DNA of 64,000 bases from Aotearoamyces nothofagi (lineage: Eukaryota; Ascomycota; Leotiomycetes; Leotiales; Tympanidaceae). Position 1 is the first letter of the stretch; each line of letters begins with the position of its first letter. The notes beneath the pieces were generated by a model. The model was not told the DNA's origin, ran no database searches, and worked only from the letters and a program-made list of their open reading frames with translations. Below, one piece after another: positions 13,627 through 24,549 of this stretch. The position numbers and the translations under genes are program-made. Location of the stretch: NCBI GenBank assembly GCA_015345905.1, contig JADDTR010000017.1, forward strand, positions 1 through 64,000. The letters run 5' to 3'.

Positions 13627-13770
13627 GAGGTCGAAAAAGCAACCCTTTTACCTCGCAGGCTTGCAACGCCTGCTGTTCGTCTGTGCGAATAGACGACCCC
13701 GGCGCCTGCCTTGTCTTGGCGAAGCGCCAGTGGACAGAGTACTTGCAGCTCTGCATGTACTTTGAGTGAG

Positions 13771-13905
13771 TGGCAGTAGTGGACGGTGGACAGTGGGTAG
13801 TGGACAGTGGGTAGTGGACAGTAGATGCTGAGCACTGGACACTGGACGCTGAGCACCGAGCACCGAGCAATGGACAACTGATAATGGACACTGGACAATG
13901 GCTCT
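13771..13905. repeat. GTGGACAGTGG-type imperfect minisatellite
   Basis: Repeated GTGGACAGTGGGTA blocks pass into CTGGACACTGG and GAGCACCGAGCA variants. Protein frames across it are simple Ser/Cys/Pro-type repeats with no coding character. Confidence 0.75.
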
Positions 13906-14656
13906 CTAGAGACTCGGGTAAGGACAAGGCATTGTTGTCTTCGTTGGATTGCGCGGCTTGCACTCGTAGCCATCCGACGGCGAGTGGCGTACTGTACTGT
14001 ACTGTACCGTACAGTGCAGTGTGAGGTGTGAGGTGTGAGGTGTGGGGACACCGGGAGGCAGACTCGATGCGTGACATGTACAGGATGTTGGATGTATCCG
14101 TGTGCATGTGTGCCTGGCGTGTTTGAGAAGCCCTAGCCTGCCTCACACCAACAGTCCAATCCGCCTTACCCACGGGGACCTGAGTGGCCAGGTTCCAATA
14201 CTGTAATCCACTTATCGGCGAAGCCTCCACGATACAGTACGTACTAGTACTGGCATCCCCTATCTGAGCACAGCAGAGATTTGATAAGAGACAATCGGGG
14301 TTGCTAATTGGCTCGAGATGGCAGGGGTGAGGGCGGGGTCCCCTGCATTGCTTCTCTGCCTTATCGTCATACTGTACAGTACTACACTACAGGATACAGT
14401 CTAGTGCAGGCATTTTTGTGCCGAACCGAGCTCTCCGCATGAGACAGTGCCATGTCACGTGTGGCAGATTCTTACTTTTTCGCTAGGAGACATATACAGT
14501 ACAGTGCTTAGTAGTGCAGAATACCTTACAGTACTTGTCGAGTAGAGCGGAGAGCAAGCAAATAGCGCGTGTGTCACTCCCCGACAGTCGCCCGGCCCGA
14601 GATGGCAAGAGGAGAGGTGGCGAGAGAAAGCTGGACGCGGAGCTACCGTTCCTCGG

Positions 14657-14745
14657 CATAGGCACAAGTACAGGCATAGGCACAGGCATAGGCACAGGCA
14701 TAGGCACAGGCTTAGGCACATGCACATGAACAGGCATAGGCGCGA
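14657..14745. repeat. 12-bp AGGCATAGGCAC tandem repeat
   Basis: Six or so imperfect copies of a 12-bp unit run from about 14657 to 14745. In other frames they produce simple Pro/Met/Val or Cys/Leu repeat peptides that should not be taken for genes. Confidence 0.8.
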
Positions 14746-15107
14746 CAGGCTTGGACAGACATGAACAGGCACAGAATTTTTCGACACCAGGAAGAAGGAA
14801 AAGACTTCCAATCCCCGTCCCCCCATCGTCATCGCAGTTCACATTATTCCCTTCCACGGATCCGGATATTTGTTGTGTGGTTGTTGCAAGTTGGGTTGTT
14901 ACCTGCACATTTGCTGATATATTTATTCCGTATGGTTTTCTGTAGACTGCAAGGTTGGTAGTTTCCCGCCATTCTTGTGCCATATTGAACTTGGGTACTC
15001 TGCACTGACTGCGTATTGTGCATTACTGCACAGTACGGTACCCCGTTACTTGTCGTGTTCAACGTTCTTTTTGTGGACCTGTCAGTACTGTACTTACACA
15101 TGGCCTG

Positions 15108-15138
15108 TAGGTCTCCCTGTAGGTCTCCCTGTAGGCCC
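15108..15138. repeat. TGTAGGTCTCCC 12-bp repeat, about 2.5 copies
   Basis: Two full and one partial head-to-tail copies of a 12-bp unit lie in the same gene-free interval. Confidence 0.75.
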
Positions 15139-15546
15139 ACTTTCCTTAGCTCACCCAGAATCGGGGATTCGAGGACTCGAGTACTACGTAATCGCGTTAC
15201 GGCACATAACACGGTACCCACGAGTCGAAATACAGTATTGTCCATTATGGACGGTCTTATTGCATGGCCACTACCGCTGTACTCCGTATCTTGTATTTCC
15301 ACGTTGCGATCCATCATCCCAATCAATCACTGGCTTGCCAATTGCCATCGTAGTATAACCACTGCGCACAAGAGTGCGCGGCAAATCGAGTCGCGCGTGC
15401 CCCCGTGCTTCCAGAAAGTTCCTAGATAAGGTTAAGGTAAAGATCTCGTCGTACTGGCGTACCGCAGTACCTACTTACCTAGGTTGGTACCTTGGGAACC
15501 CAAATCCTTAACCTTTAATCTTTAATCTTTACCTAGTGCTTATGTC

Positions 15547-15572
15547 ATGTTCATGATCATGATCATGAACAT
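15547..15572. repeat. 26-bp perfect palindrome
   Basis: The sequence is self-complementary over 26 bases and is centred on repeated TCATGA units (left arm ATGTTCATGATCA). Immediately to its left, heptamer-like arms at 15421-15444 and 15506-15536 form an imperfect inverted repeat. It could be a regulatory dyad or a cruciform-prone site; the function is unknown. Confidence 0.8.
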
Positions 15573-16213
15573 CTTCGACCAAGTACAATAAGTACAATAG
15601 TTAAACTAGAAGAGGTCACATGATCAATAAAGCTTCGCAGCAGCTCCAGGAACATACGTATGCACAGTACGTATGTATGTATTGTGTATACTGTATTTCT
15701 GAGCCCTATCCGTATTGTCCGAATGGCTATTTTAAACTACGGGGCAATAATGATCGGAAGTCAGAGCACCTGGAACTTACTCGAAAGAAGTATTCTCAGT
15801 CCCAGACAGCGTGATGCCCTAACTTCTGCTCCACTACCAAGGTCTGACTGCCGTATACGCTGTACGGAGGTACTGCGCAGTGAGTGTGGTGTCGTAGTGG
15901 TACGCGCAAACCTAGCACGACCTGCTTTTTCCCTGACCGCGAGTTGCGTTTTCAGACGGCAGGGGTTGGCTCTAACCGGCAGGCTAGGGCCTAGGGTGTG
16001 TCGACCCGGCGTACCTGGCGCTACCACTTACAGGGGGGCTCCCGCTTCTGTATCAGCTAACGTGCCGTCTATTGTTTCCCGGCGTTTTGCCCAGCTACAG
16101 TAGAGCGCATCCAGGGTGCCAGGCTGCCTGCCAGGCTGTAAGTACTGCACTGTACCGGACGGTACTGTGCTGGAAATGCTCTGTTGTACAGTACTGTATA
16201 GCACTACAGTACG

Positions 16214-16257
16214 GTACTGTACTGTACTGTACTGTACTGTACTGTACTGTACTGTAC
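16214..16257. repeat. ACTGT pentamer microsatellite
   Basis: About eight uninterrupted copies of the 5-bp unit are visible. Isolated TACTGTAC, CAGTAC and GTACAG words are scattered from about 13990 to 16600, so this array is the dense core of a much wider cloud. Confidence 0.9.
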
Positions 16258-17348
16258 CGTCCTGGCAGTGCTTAGGTAACTCGTAACACGCGATCACCCC
16301 GATAAGGGCATTTGCCCGCATAAACTCAAGCTTTCGCTACGGAGTCAGTGGCCACCACTCCGGGAAACCCGACCGACTCTCCTTTTTCTTAGAAGCCATA
16401 CAGTACAGTACAAAGGATGGTTTATGGTTTATCCGTACAGGAACGCTCCGCATGCCGGCCTGGTACATTCTACTGTACAGGATATCGTAGTTCGTCCATG
16501 TGTTTGGAAATTGGACACCTCGTATTCTGAGATGATAGGAACCGCCCAAACACTCACAACAGTATATACCGTGTACACAGGATACTGTGCACTGGAGGCC
16601 ATATCTGTAAACCGCACCAGCGCCAGCCAGGGGAAAAAAGAAAGGAGACCTCGGAAGCGCCGCCACCGATCAATGCAGTCCATTCGCGGGACCGGGAACG
16701 CCCACACTAGCCGGCCCAGCGCTGATTTAGCAGGCAAGACTACTCCGGAATACGAAAGGGGCAATTTCATTTAAAGGGGAGACCATGACAGATGACGAGA
16801 GAAGAGAGAAGAAAGCAGAGAGAAGAGAGAAGAGATGATCGATCCGGTGGCTGCGGCACCCGGTGCACAACTCTAATCGCGGATGGCGCCTTGTGCAGGC
16901 CTGCTAGCCACTGTAGGCTCGCTACGCTGGCCGGCTGGCAGGCTGGCAGGTCGGTGCCTTAGCCTGGGAGAAGGGGACCAGGCCAGCCCAAGGTTACATT
17001 AATTGCAATTCCAATTTATTGCTTTTGCTCTCCGGTTTCTAAATCGGGCGTCCCCTGCCCGCCTGCTACTGTACCGTATCTCAGGTGCCTTACTACGGCC
17101 ACCCTCTGCCGCCGTCTGCCCCCCCCCCCCCGTCGTCCACTGGCCTGACACCCTGCCTGCCTTGTCCTTCCTATCTGCCGGAGGTGCGTACGGTATGGCA
17201 TGGCACGGTACGGTATGGTACATACACACACACCTGTCTCCTACCGTCTCTCTTTCTTTCCTCAGGCCGACCGCTCTTCAGTCGTGCTTGCTTGATTTCT
17301 CTATTCTGTAGATGTCGAGGCAGTTCCCGTCTCCATCATAATGTTATA

Positions 17349-19276
17349 ATGTTGACCACGCCGACGACGTCAATGACAACGGCAGTCACATCAGTCCTTC
17401 TCTTCTTTCTCGCCTTCTTTTCCTATACTGCGCAGGCTGCTTCCGCAGACGAATGGAGGTCTCGATCTATTTATCAAATCATCACTGATCGCTTTGCGCG
17501 AAACGATGGCTCAACAACATATCCGTGCAGCGACGCCGCGGAATTGTACTGTGGGGGTACGTTTGAAGGCATTATCAATCATTTAGATTACATTCAGGGA
17601 ATGGGATTTACAGCAGTGAGTCGGGGTCCTCGAAAATCCGTCCATACCTTGGGGATCAGAGCTGACAGGCGATCGAAGATATGGATCTCTCCCGTCGTCC
17701 AGAACATCAATGAAACGACCGCATATGGCCAAGGATATCATGGCTTCTGGAGTCAAGATATTACCAAAATCAATGAGCATTTCGGTACGCCAGATGAGCT
17801 GAAGGCTCTCGCAGATGCGGTTCATGATCGAGACATGGTAATCAATCCTTCCGCTACATGTCACCAACAACTTACTCAAGTCACCAGTTCTTCATGATCG
17901 ATGTAGTCGTCAACGACATGGCATCCGCCGGAAATGGCTCTACTGCCAATTACTCGAACCTCGTCCCCTTTGACAAAGAAGAGTACTTTCATCCCTTTTG
18001 CTTCATAACCGACTATGGAAACGACACCAACGCGCAAATGTGTTGGCTCGGGGATAACATTGTCGCACTCCCAGATCTCAACACCGAACTTGATTTTGTC
18101 ATCACCACATGGCAGTCGTGGATCACCGAAATGGTCGCAAATTATTCCCGTAATTATTTTCCCATACTTCTAGAGCTATCGCCATTCGGTTCATTCTAAC
18201 TTTTCCCTCTACAGTCGATGGTGTCCGAGTCGATGCCGCAAAACATATCGCCAAACCCTTCTGGCCCTACTTCCAGTCTTCCGCCGGCGTTTTCACCATG
18301 GGTGAAGTATTCGACGCTGATCCCCTAACTGCATGTGACTATGCCGAAGATGCTTTATCCTCAGTCCTCAATTATCCAGCATGGTACCTAATCGTTGACG
18401 TTCTGGCGGATAAAAATAACTCCATGGTCGACTTGGGTAATATATTTAAGTTGGTAGCCACCGAGTGCTACGATAGCACCGTGCTGGGAACTTTCAGCGA
18501 GAACCACGATGTGGCACGCTTCGGAAATGCTACCACGGATCTATCACAGCAGAAAAATGCACTCGTATTCAATTTGATGACAGATGGTATTCCTGTTGTC
18601 TATTACGGTGCAGAACAGCGCTTTTCGGGTTCCAATGATCCGTATAACAGAGAAGCCTTGTGGCTCAACCCTACAGGCTATGACAATACTTCGGTGTTGT
18701 ACAAGCATGTACAATCGCTCAACTTGGCGCGAAACACATTTGTGGGTGATCTAGACGAAACTGAATACTCAAGGTGGCCGGATTATTGGGCCTATAAATC
18801 AACAATCGTATATAGTGAGAATGATTTTTTGGCGTTCCGCAAAGGCCAGCAGGCGTCTATCATTACAGCGTTGACAAATCAGGGAGTGGGTTCGGCTGAT
18901 GTAGGACCGTATGAGATTTCTGACACCAATCTCATCGAAGGCACGACTATTGTGGAGATTCTCAACTGTACGAGTATGGTAACGGGATCGGGCGGGGCGT
19001 TTAATATCACATTGAAAAATGGTGAACCACAGGTACGTCTCGATGCAGCATGAGAATTGTAATGTAGGCTAATCTGAAAAATAGGTTTGGATAGCGGGAA
19101 AGCTTCTAGTCAGTGCTGATGGATTGTGCACTGATCTCATGAAGGAGGTGAATAAGACACTGGCTTCCGACTCAACTACGAGTTCATCGATAGGGAGTCA
19201 AGTTCGTTTTGGGTTTAGCAGCATGGGATCGTTGCTTCTGGTCTGTGCAATGGCTGTTATATTTGTAATATCGTGA
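17349..19276 (+). CDS. agtA: GPI-anchored alpha-amylase-like / 4-alpha-glucanotransferase (AgtA type)
   Basis: GH13 protein of the type that acts on alpha-glucan at the cell surface. Five exons (17349-17615, 17679-17837, 17888-18149, 18215-19032, 19085-19276) give about 565 residues. An in-frame ATG at 17373 would place the start right at the signal peptide. Visible catalytic residues are the nucleophile D236 (GVRVDAA), the acid/base E260 (MGEVFDAD) and D328 (SENHD). Region I reads DVVVND, with Asp where secreted amylases have His, a feature reported for AgtA-type proteins. The C-terminus is a Ser/Thr-rich stretch then a hydrophobic tail, as expected for a GPI anchor. Its position head-to-head with ags1 supports a role in alpha-1,3-glucan maturation. 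The symbol is by family resemblance; AmyD-type is the main alternative. Confidence 0.9.
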
Positions 19277-22200
19277 GGTATCTTATTTAATTCGAGATCC
19301 TTGTATATTACTATGAAGATGTTTGATTGCCTATCAGTTATCGGTGGGAGCTTTCTAGTCGTTTATCATCCCGAGTAAACTGAACGGGTGAATAAGTTGT
19401 GTCAGTGGTGGGTGACATAAATTCGTGTTCACCTCTAGGCCTTGACACCTTGTACTGAAATCGAGATAGAGTTATCTAAGGGTGTTGAGCTGCAAATAGA
19501 GCATTGTTACCTAATCGCCCTTGTCACTCAGTGATAAATGTATCGGTCTCTAAAGAGCGTATAGTGGAATGACTGGTAGTAGTTGGTAGAAGATATTATA
19601 TTGTCTACGTTTTACTATATATTAGTATCGATATGACTCTTTAGCTTACTTAGAGATAACTGTTAGAGTTATCGATTCGTAGTCACATTATTATAGAAGT
19701 ATGATATATTTATTTGTGTACCTAGAGTGGAAACCTCTAGGATACCGAGATTGCCAAAATCTTGTTCTAATATTTATCTAATAGCATTCTTAGTATTTCT
19801 CAGATCTACAGCTCATCGTTACATATGATTATTTACAAGCAACTGTTCAAGTCTAGTCTTAGGGAAGCCTAGGAATTATATAATATAGAGGCACATATAT
19901 ATATAAATCCAGGTCGGTGGTTAATTAATTTAGAATGATAGCTGTTTCCGCTCAACCTTTGGTAAGAAAAGGTATAAACTAAACATTAAGACTAACTAGA
20001 CGATTATATAAGAGGGTGCAGATATATCTAACCTCTTGTAGGTTGTGACGAGTTTCTGCAATGAGTTGGAGAGAATGTATACCAGATGAAGAGCAGAGGC
20101 AGAGGGCGAGGGCAAGGACCTACCGTTCCTATTGGTAATCCCTAAGCAGTCTAGTCCGTATCTCGAGCATACAATCCCTTAATTTGTGCTGACGTTGAGT
20201 TTTTTCTCGTGCTTAGTCGTTTGCCTCTTTCAGCAAATCCGCGTTGGCCTTCTTGTCGGCCTCGAGCTTCTCTATCTGCTGTCTGAGTTTAGTAAATTCA
20301 ACCTCTGTCTTCGTAGATTCCTTTATACTCGGCTCGTGTTGAAGCTTCTGCTTCAAATGGAGTGATCGCTGGCCTATTTGGACATGAGCAGGCTAAGATG
20401 TAGAGATGCAGAGAGAGTAGTAGAAGAGGGAGAGGGAGAGGGAGAGGGAGAGGGAGAGGGAGAGGGAGAGGGAGAGGGAGAGGGAGAGGGAGAGGGAGAG
20501 GGTAGAGCCTTGGAGACTTGTACATGGCGTCACGGATGACGACGATTTCGTCTTACTCTAGAAGCCAGTTCTGGTGCCACTGATGGCGTAGATGGTCGCA
20601 GTAGAAGACTCGGATGCAAAGAGTACGCTGTACTTGATATACTCTCGCTCTCGGCATCTGCCTTTGTGTTGCCAGCCAATTGATTGTAATGATTATAGAC
20701 CCAAAACTTACCTCCTTGAACTTATTGCCACCTAGTATAGTTTGGCTCTTGATATGAGGCTTTTTGTCTCTGTAATCCATTCTCTTCTAGGTGCCACCTG
20801 CGTTTGCAAAGAGAGTATATGCGTGCGCTGTTATGGCATACAGCTTTACCTACCAAGTTGGCTTCGTGTTGACCGTTGCAGTTCTGCTAATGAAGAGGTG
20901 CCATTGTTTTGGTGGTGGAGGGATGGTAGAAGTGTTTTCGGTGATAAATTGGTATTGGTAAAGAGTTGATTTTGAGAAGTTGGTGAAGAAAAGAGTAGAT
21001 AAGAAGCGGATTGATGTAGTGAGTGGCGTATGCTGAAGTAGTAAGTGAAATGTGTTGAGGTTTGCGATGTTTGTAAAGTTGAGAATTAGGCAGAAATGTG
21101 CTTCTGGATATGATATAGGTTCTAGCCTTAGACCAATTCAGTGCCTGGGCCATGTAGTAAAAATGTACTTAACTCAGTACACTGACGTTTTCCAATAACA
21201 ATTTCAAGAGTATACCTTCGCTACTACTACTACCATCTCCACTACTATCACCTTGCTACCATCATAAGAACCAAGCATCAACCGGCCTTTCCCTCCTCAA
21301 AATTGCCTGCCACGACTTCTTCAGTTACCGCAGCTGTTGACAGCACCACAAGAGTCTCCACGACTACCTCGACCTGGGGTGATAGCAAATTGCTTTCTGC
21401 ACGTTTTGGGAGTTTCACCGGCAAGAGAGCAGATGTCGCTAGCTAGTCATGTTATATTTGCCAACGAGGCAACTCAATCTGGTGCTGCTAATCCAGCGAA
21501 CATCAACCCGACCTCCTCCAACAGAAGGTTTAACAGCAGGTCTGAGCATGACGGTTTCGTTAGGCGTGATGATAGGAAGCACGACCCACGTTGATATATA
21601 TATTGACTGTTCGCCCTTTCCTGCCCAACTGCCCAACATGTTTTTTAGTGATATTCTCACGGATACTCGAAACCATTTCCCCACAACATAACAATGATGC
21701 GAGATGGGAGGTTGGGAACCCGCGGCCCGGGGGAATTTTGACCCGGAGCCTCGAGGAACTAATAAATAGCGCTAGTAGCGGAACCTCCTGTTCTTCCTTG
21801 GCTCCATTATTCCTTAGTTCTGTTCTTCCCGGCTCCATTACTCTATTCTATTCCTGGACTACGAGCACGCATCGGCCATCTATCTACACTCCCATATCTC
21901 CCATCTCCCATCTCCCCCTCTGCTCCCGGCCGTGTTCCTACATGCCTCGATTCTCGATTGTGCGCCTCGTCCAGGTCCATAGAGACTGAAATAATCTATC
22001 TACCTTACCTTAAGAAGCGCCACGCGAGACTGACCGTATAAAGGCCGCAGTAATAATTCTTGAAAATTCTTTACGTGGGGGAGATAACGGCTGGCCGCCG
22101 TAGGCGCAATCACGCCTTCGAGCCGAGCCTTTTTTTATATAGCAGTATCTTATCCAGTCCGTATCCAGCGCGCCGACGACGTCCTGCGTCCCACATTGTC

Positions 22201-22293
22201 GCAAGCTCTTGTCGAGACCTGATTCGAGTGTGCCACTGTAGCATTGATCATTGATCACTGATCACTGATCCTTGGTGCCTATCAGCAGCCGCC
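19277..22293. other. 3-kb intergenic region without a supported gene
   Basis: 19560-20030 is AT-rich with no coding character, like decayed repeat DNA. 20170-20780 on the minus strand has short protein-like pieces (a lysine/glutamate-rich coiled-coil-like stretch near 20220-20290 and a frame opening at ATG 20780), but they do not join into a convincing gene. 21300-21460 on the plus strand has a short Ser/Thr-rich frame and 21500-21590 a hydrophobic one; these may be remnants of a secreted or membrane protein, but this is speculation. The last few hundred bases are the promoter and leader of the permease gene. Confidence 0.5.
20425..20502. repeat. GGGAGA hexamer microsatellite, 13 copies
   Basis: A perfect 78-bp purine-only run on the plus strand consists of thirteen AGAGGG units. 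It produces a proline-leucine repeat in the minus-strand frame at 20298-20525, which is therefore not a gene. Confidence 0.95.
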
Positions 22294-24549
22294 ATGCCCG
22301 TCTTTGAAGATGTTGTGCCCGGGTGCTCTAGCGATGCGCCAGCTGAGAACACAGTCACAGAGGAGACCAGAGCGCAGCAGGTCGAGGGCGCCGACGAGGC
22401 AATCTTGGTATGCTCCCAGCTTCTCGCTACCTTACTCGGCAGAGAGAGATCCAGATCTTGTCTTGGTCTTGTTGATTTGATCTTGGAGGACTTTAGCTAA
22501 CAATCTGCATTTCAGGAAACTTTAGGTTACAAGCCGGTTCGTCATCTTATTCTTGGCCATGGACTTAATCCTACATGCCATTGATGTCGCTGTTTCTGTT
22601 GCTAAACAATTTAGGTTCTACATCGTACATATAACTTGTTCGAGAATTTCTCAACTACATTCGGTGAGTCTTGAAATCCATCGTTCTTCATGTGCCTGCT
22701 GATCAAGGTTAGCGGCGTTGTACTTCATTGGTGGTGTTCGTGTGACTTTCACCACCGGGATTGCAGCCGGTGGACCATTGGCATACTGGCAAGTGAAAGC
22801 ATCATTGTTAACATGAAATGATGTGAATCCTAATTGTATCATTAGGACGAGTTATCTAGTAACATGTGTTTTCACCTTCATCACAGCTGCAGTCATCGCA
22901 GAGGTTTGTTCTGCCTCGCCATCAGCCGGATCCATCTACCTCTGGGCTGCTGAAGCTGGTGGTCCCAAACTAGGTAGACTCTTCGGATTCGTCGTCGCGT
23001 GGTGGAGTACCACTGCATGGACAACCTTCTGTGCAAGCAACAGTCAAGCTGGCGTGAACTACATGCTGTCTGTAGGTTATTTTCTCCACTTTTCCTCGGC
23101 CATCTTCTGACGGAAACAGGAAATCGTTGTATTCAACGTTGACTTCCCATCTGATTCTAGCTCAGTCAAATTCCGTGCCGTGCAATGGATTTGCGCCGAA
23201 ATCATGCTTGCCTTGGCCGCAATTGTCAATCTGCTTCCACGTAAGTTCTCTTGGATCTATCTGAACTTGCAGAAACTTATCAGTTTTGTCTGTAGCGAAA
23301 TATTTCAGGTACATCTTCTACTTCTCCTCGTTTATGGTTGTACTGGATTTCCTCCTTAACGTCATATGGCTTCCAATTGGTGTTAATAACACCTATGGTT
23401 TTCGCACTGCACACGAGGCATTTATGACTACTTACAATGGCACTGGAGCTCCAGCGGGGTGGAACTGGTGTCTTTCGTACTTGGCTACAGCTGGCATCTT
23501 GATCGGATTTGACGCTTCTGGCCACGTTGCTGAGGAAACCAAGAATGCCTCAGTTACCGCTGCTCGTGGTATCTTCTGGAGTGTGATTGTCAGTGGAATC
23601 GGTGGGTTTGCTGCCATCATACTCTTCTTGTTCTGCTCGGTAAGTTCTCCTCTGAATATTCCCAACGCCCAGAAATGCCTGCTGACCTCAGGCCAGCCTG
23701 ATATTGATACACTTTTCTCCTTTGGCGGAGCTCAACCATTCGTTCCCCTTTACGCCGTCGTTCTTGGTGACGGTGGCCACATCTTCATGAACATTGTTTG
23801 CATCGTCGCTCTTTGGCTCGTAAGTCACGCATCAACTCTCCCATCCAAACCCGATTCTAACTTCACTAGAACACCGCCATTGCCATCGTGGCCGCCTCCC
23901 GTCTCGTCTTCGCTGTTGCCCGTGACGGTGTCCTCCCCTTTTCTGGCTGGGTATCCCGCGTCTCCACCGAAGGCCAGCCAAAGAACGCAGTCCTAGTAGT
24001 CTGGGGAATCGCTGCCATTGTTACCTGCACGATACTTCCTTCCGCAGTGGCTTTCACATCGCTGATTTCCGCCGCCGGTGTTCCTTCAGCGGCCGCCTAT
24101 GGCCTAATCTGCTTCGGCCGCTTCTTCCTGACACCACACAAGTTCCCAACGCCGAGATGGAGTCTGGGGAAATGGAGCAGGCCGTTTCAGTTTATTGGAA
24201 TTTTTTGGAATGGTTGGGTTGTTGCGGTGCTATTCAGTCCCTATGAATTCCCGGTTACTGGCGAGACTTTGAATTGTGAGTTTCTTCCCTCGAATCTGTC
24301 GGGTCCTTAGAGATATTCTATAAGTAGTTTCCCAAGACTGTATTTTGACGACCTACTAACCCCCTTCCTCTAGATGCTCCTGTCATTATGGGTATAGTAA
24401 CTCTCTTCGCACTTATCTCGTGGTGGTTCACTCCGGTTTCTGCATGGCTACCACGGGAGCGTATTGCTCACTTTGTTGAGAGTAAGGGTGAGGGTTATGT
24501 TGCTACAGAAGATTCGTTGGGTTCGGAGGGGTCGGTGGTGGATAATTGA
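22294..24549 (+). CDS. APC-superfamily amino-acid / GABA / choline-type permease
   Basis: Predicted 12-span plasma-membrane transporter of the fungal GABA-permease/choline-transporter branch of the APC superfamily; the substrate cannot be assigned. Ten exons: 22294-22407, 22516-22536, 22615-22663, 22713-22788, 22846-23071, 23120-23240, 23296-23639, 23697-23819, 23870-24275 and 24374-24549, for about 551 residues. The start ATG has an ideal context (GCCGCCATGC). A soluble N-terminus is followed by the family-typical ENFSTTFAALYFIGG-like entry to the first span. Later motifs include AEVCSASPSAGSIYLWAA and GFDASGHVAEETKNA. Exon 2 is only 21 nt. The intron at 22789-22845 starts with GCAAGT, a GC-AG intron; the frame across it requires this boundary. 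The C-terminus is short and acidic. No neighbouring biosynthetic genes hint at a substrate. Confidence 0.9.

Larger units (their letters stand above)
12767..17348. other. 4.6-kb divergent intergenic region between ags1 and the agtA-like gene
   Basis: No convincing gene is present. Several long overlapping frames on both strands (around 12810-14230, 14480-15430 and 15660-16770) are compositionally odd, mutually overlapping and without recognisable domains. The region contains several short tandem repeats, a large number of TACTG/CAGTA pentamers, a 26-bp perfect palindrome at 15547-15572 and a poly-C tract near 17119. It presumably carries the promoters and 5' leaders of both flanking glucan genes. 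The part next to ags1 (12767-13200) is pyrimidine-rich on the ags1 coding strand, as is usual for fungal promoters and leaders. Confidence 0.7.

Noticed and set aside
12810-14230. Long overlapping minus-strand frames (12810-13322, 13350-14051, 13535-14230)
   Set aside because: They overlap plus-strand frames, cross simple repeats, and contain no recognisable domain; most likely ags1 leader and spacer.
20298-20525. Proline-leucine repeat protein
   Set aside because: It is a translation of the AGAGGG hexamer microsatellite.
20553-20780. Small minus-strand gene opening at ATG 20780
   Set aside because: A possible GT..AG intron can be drawn, but no combination gives a recognisable protein or a clean 3' end.
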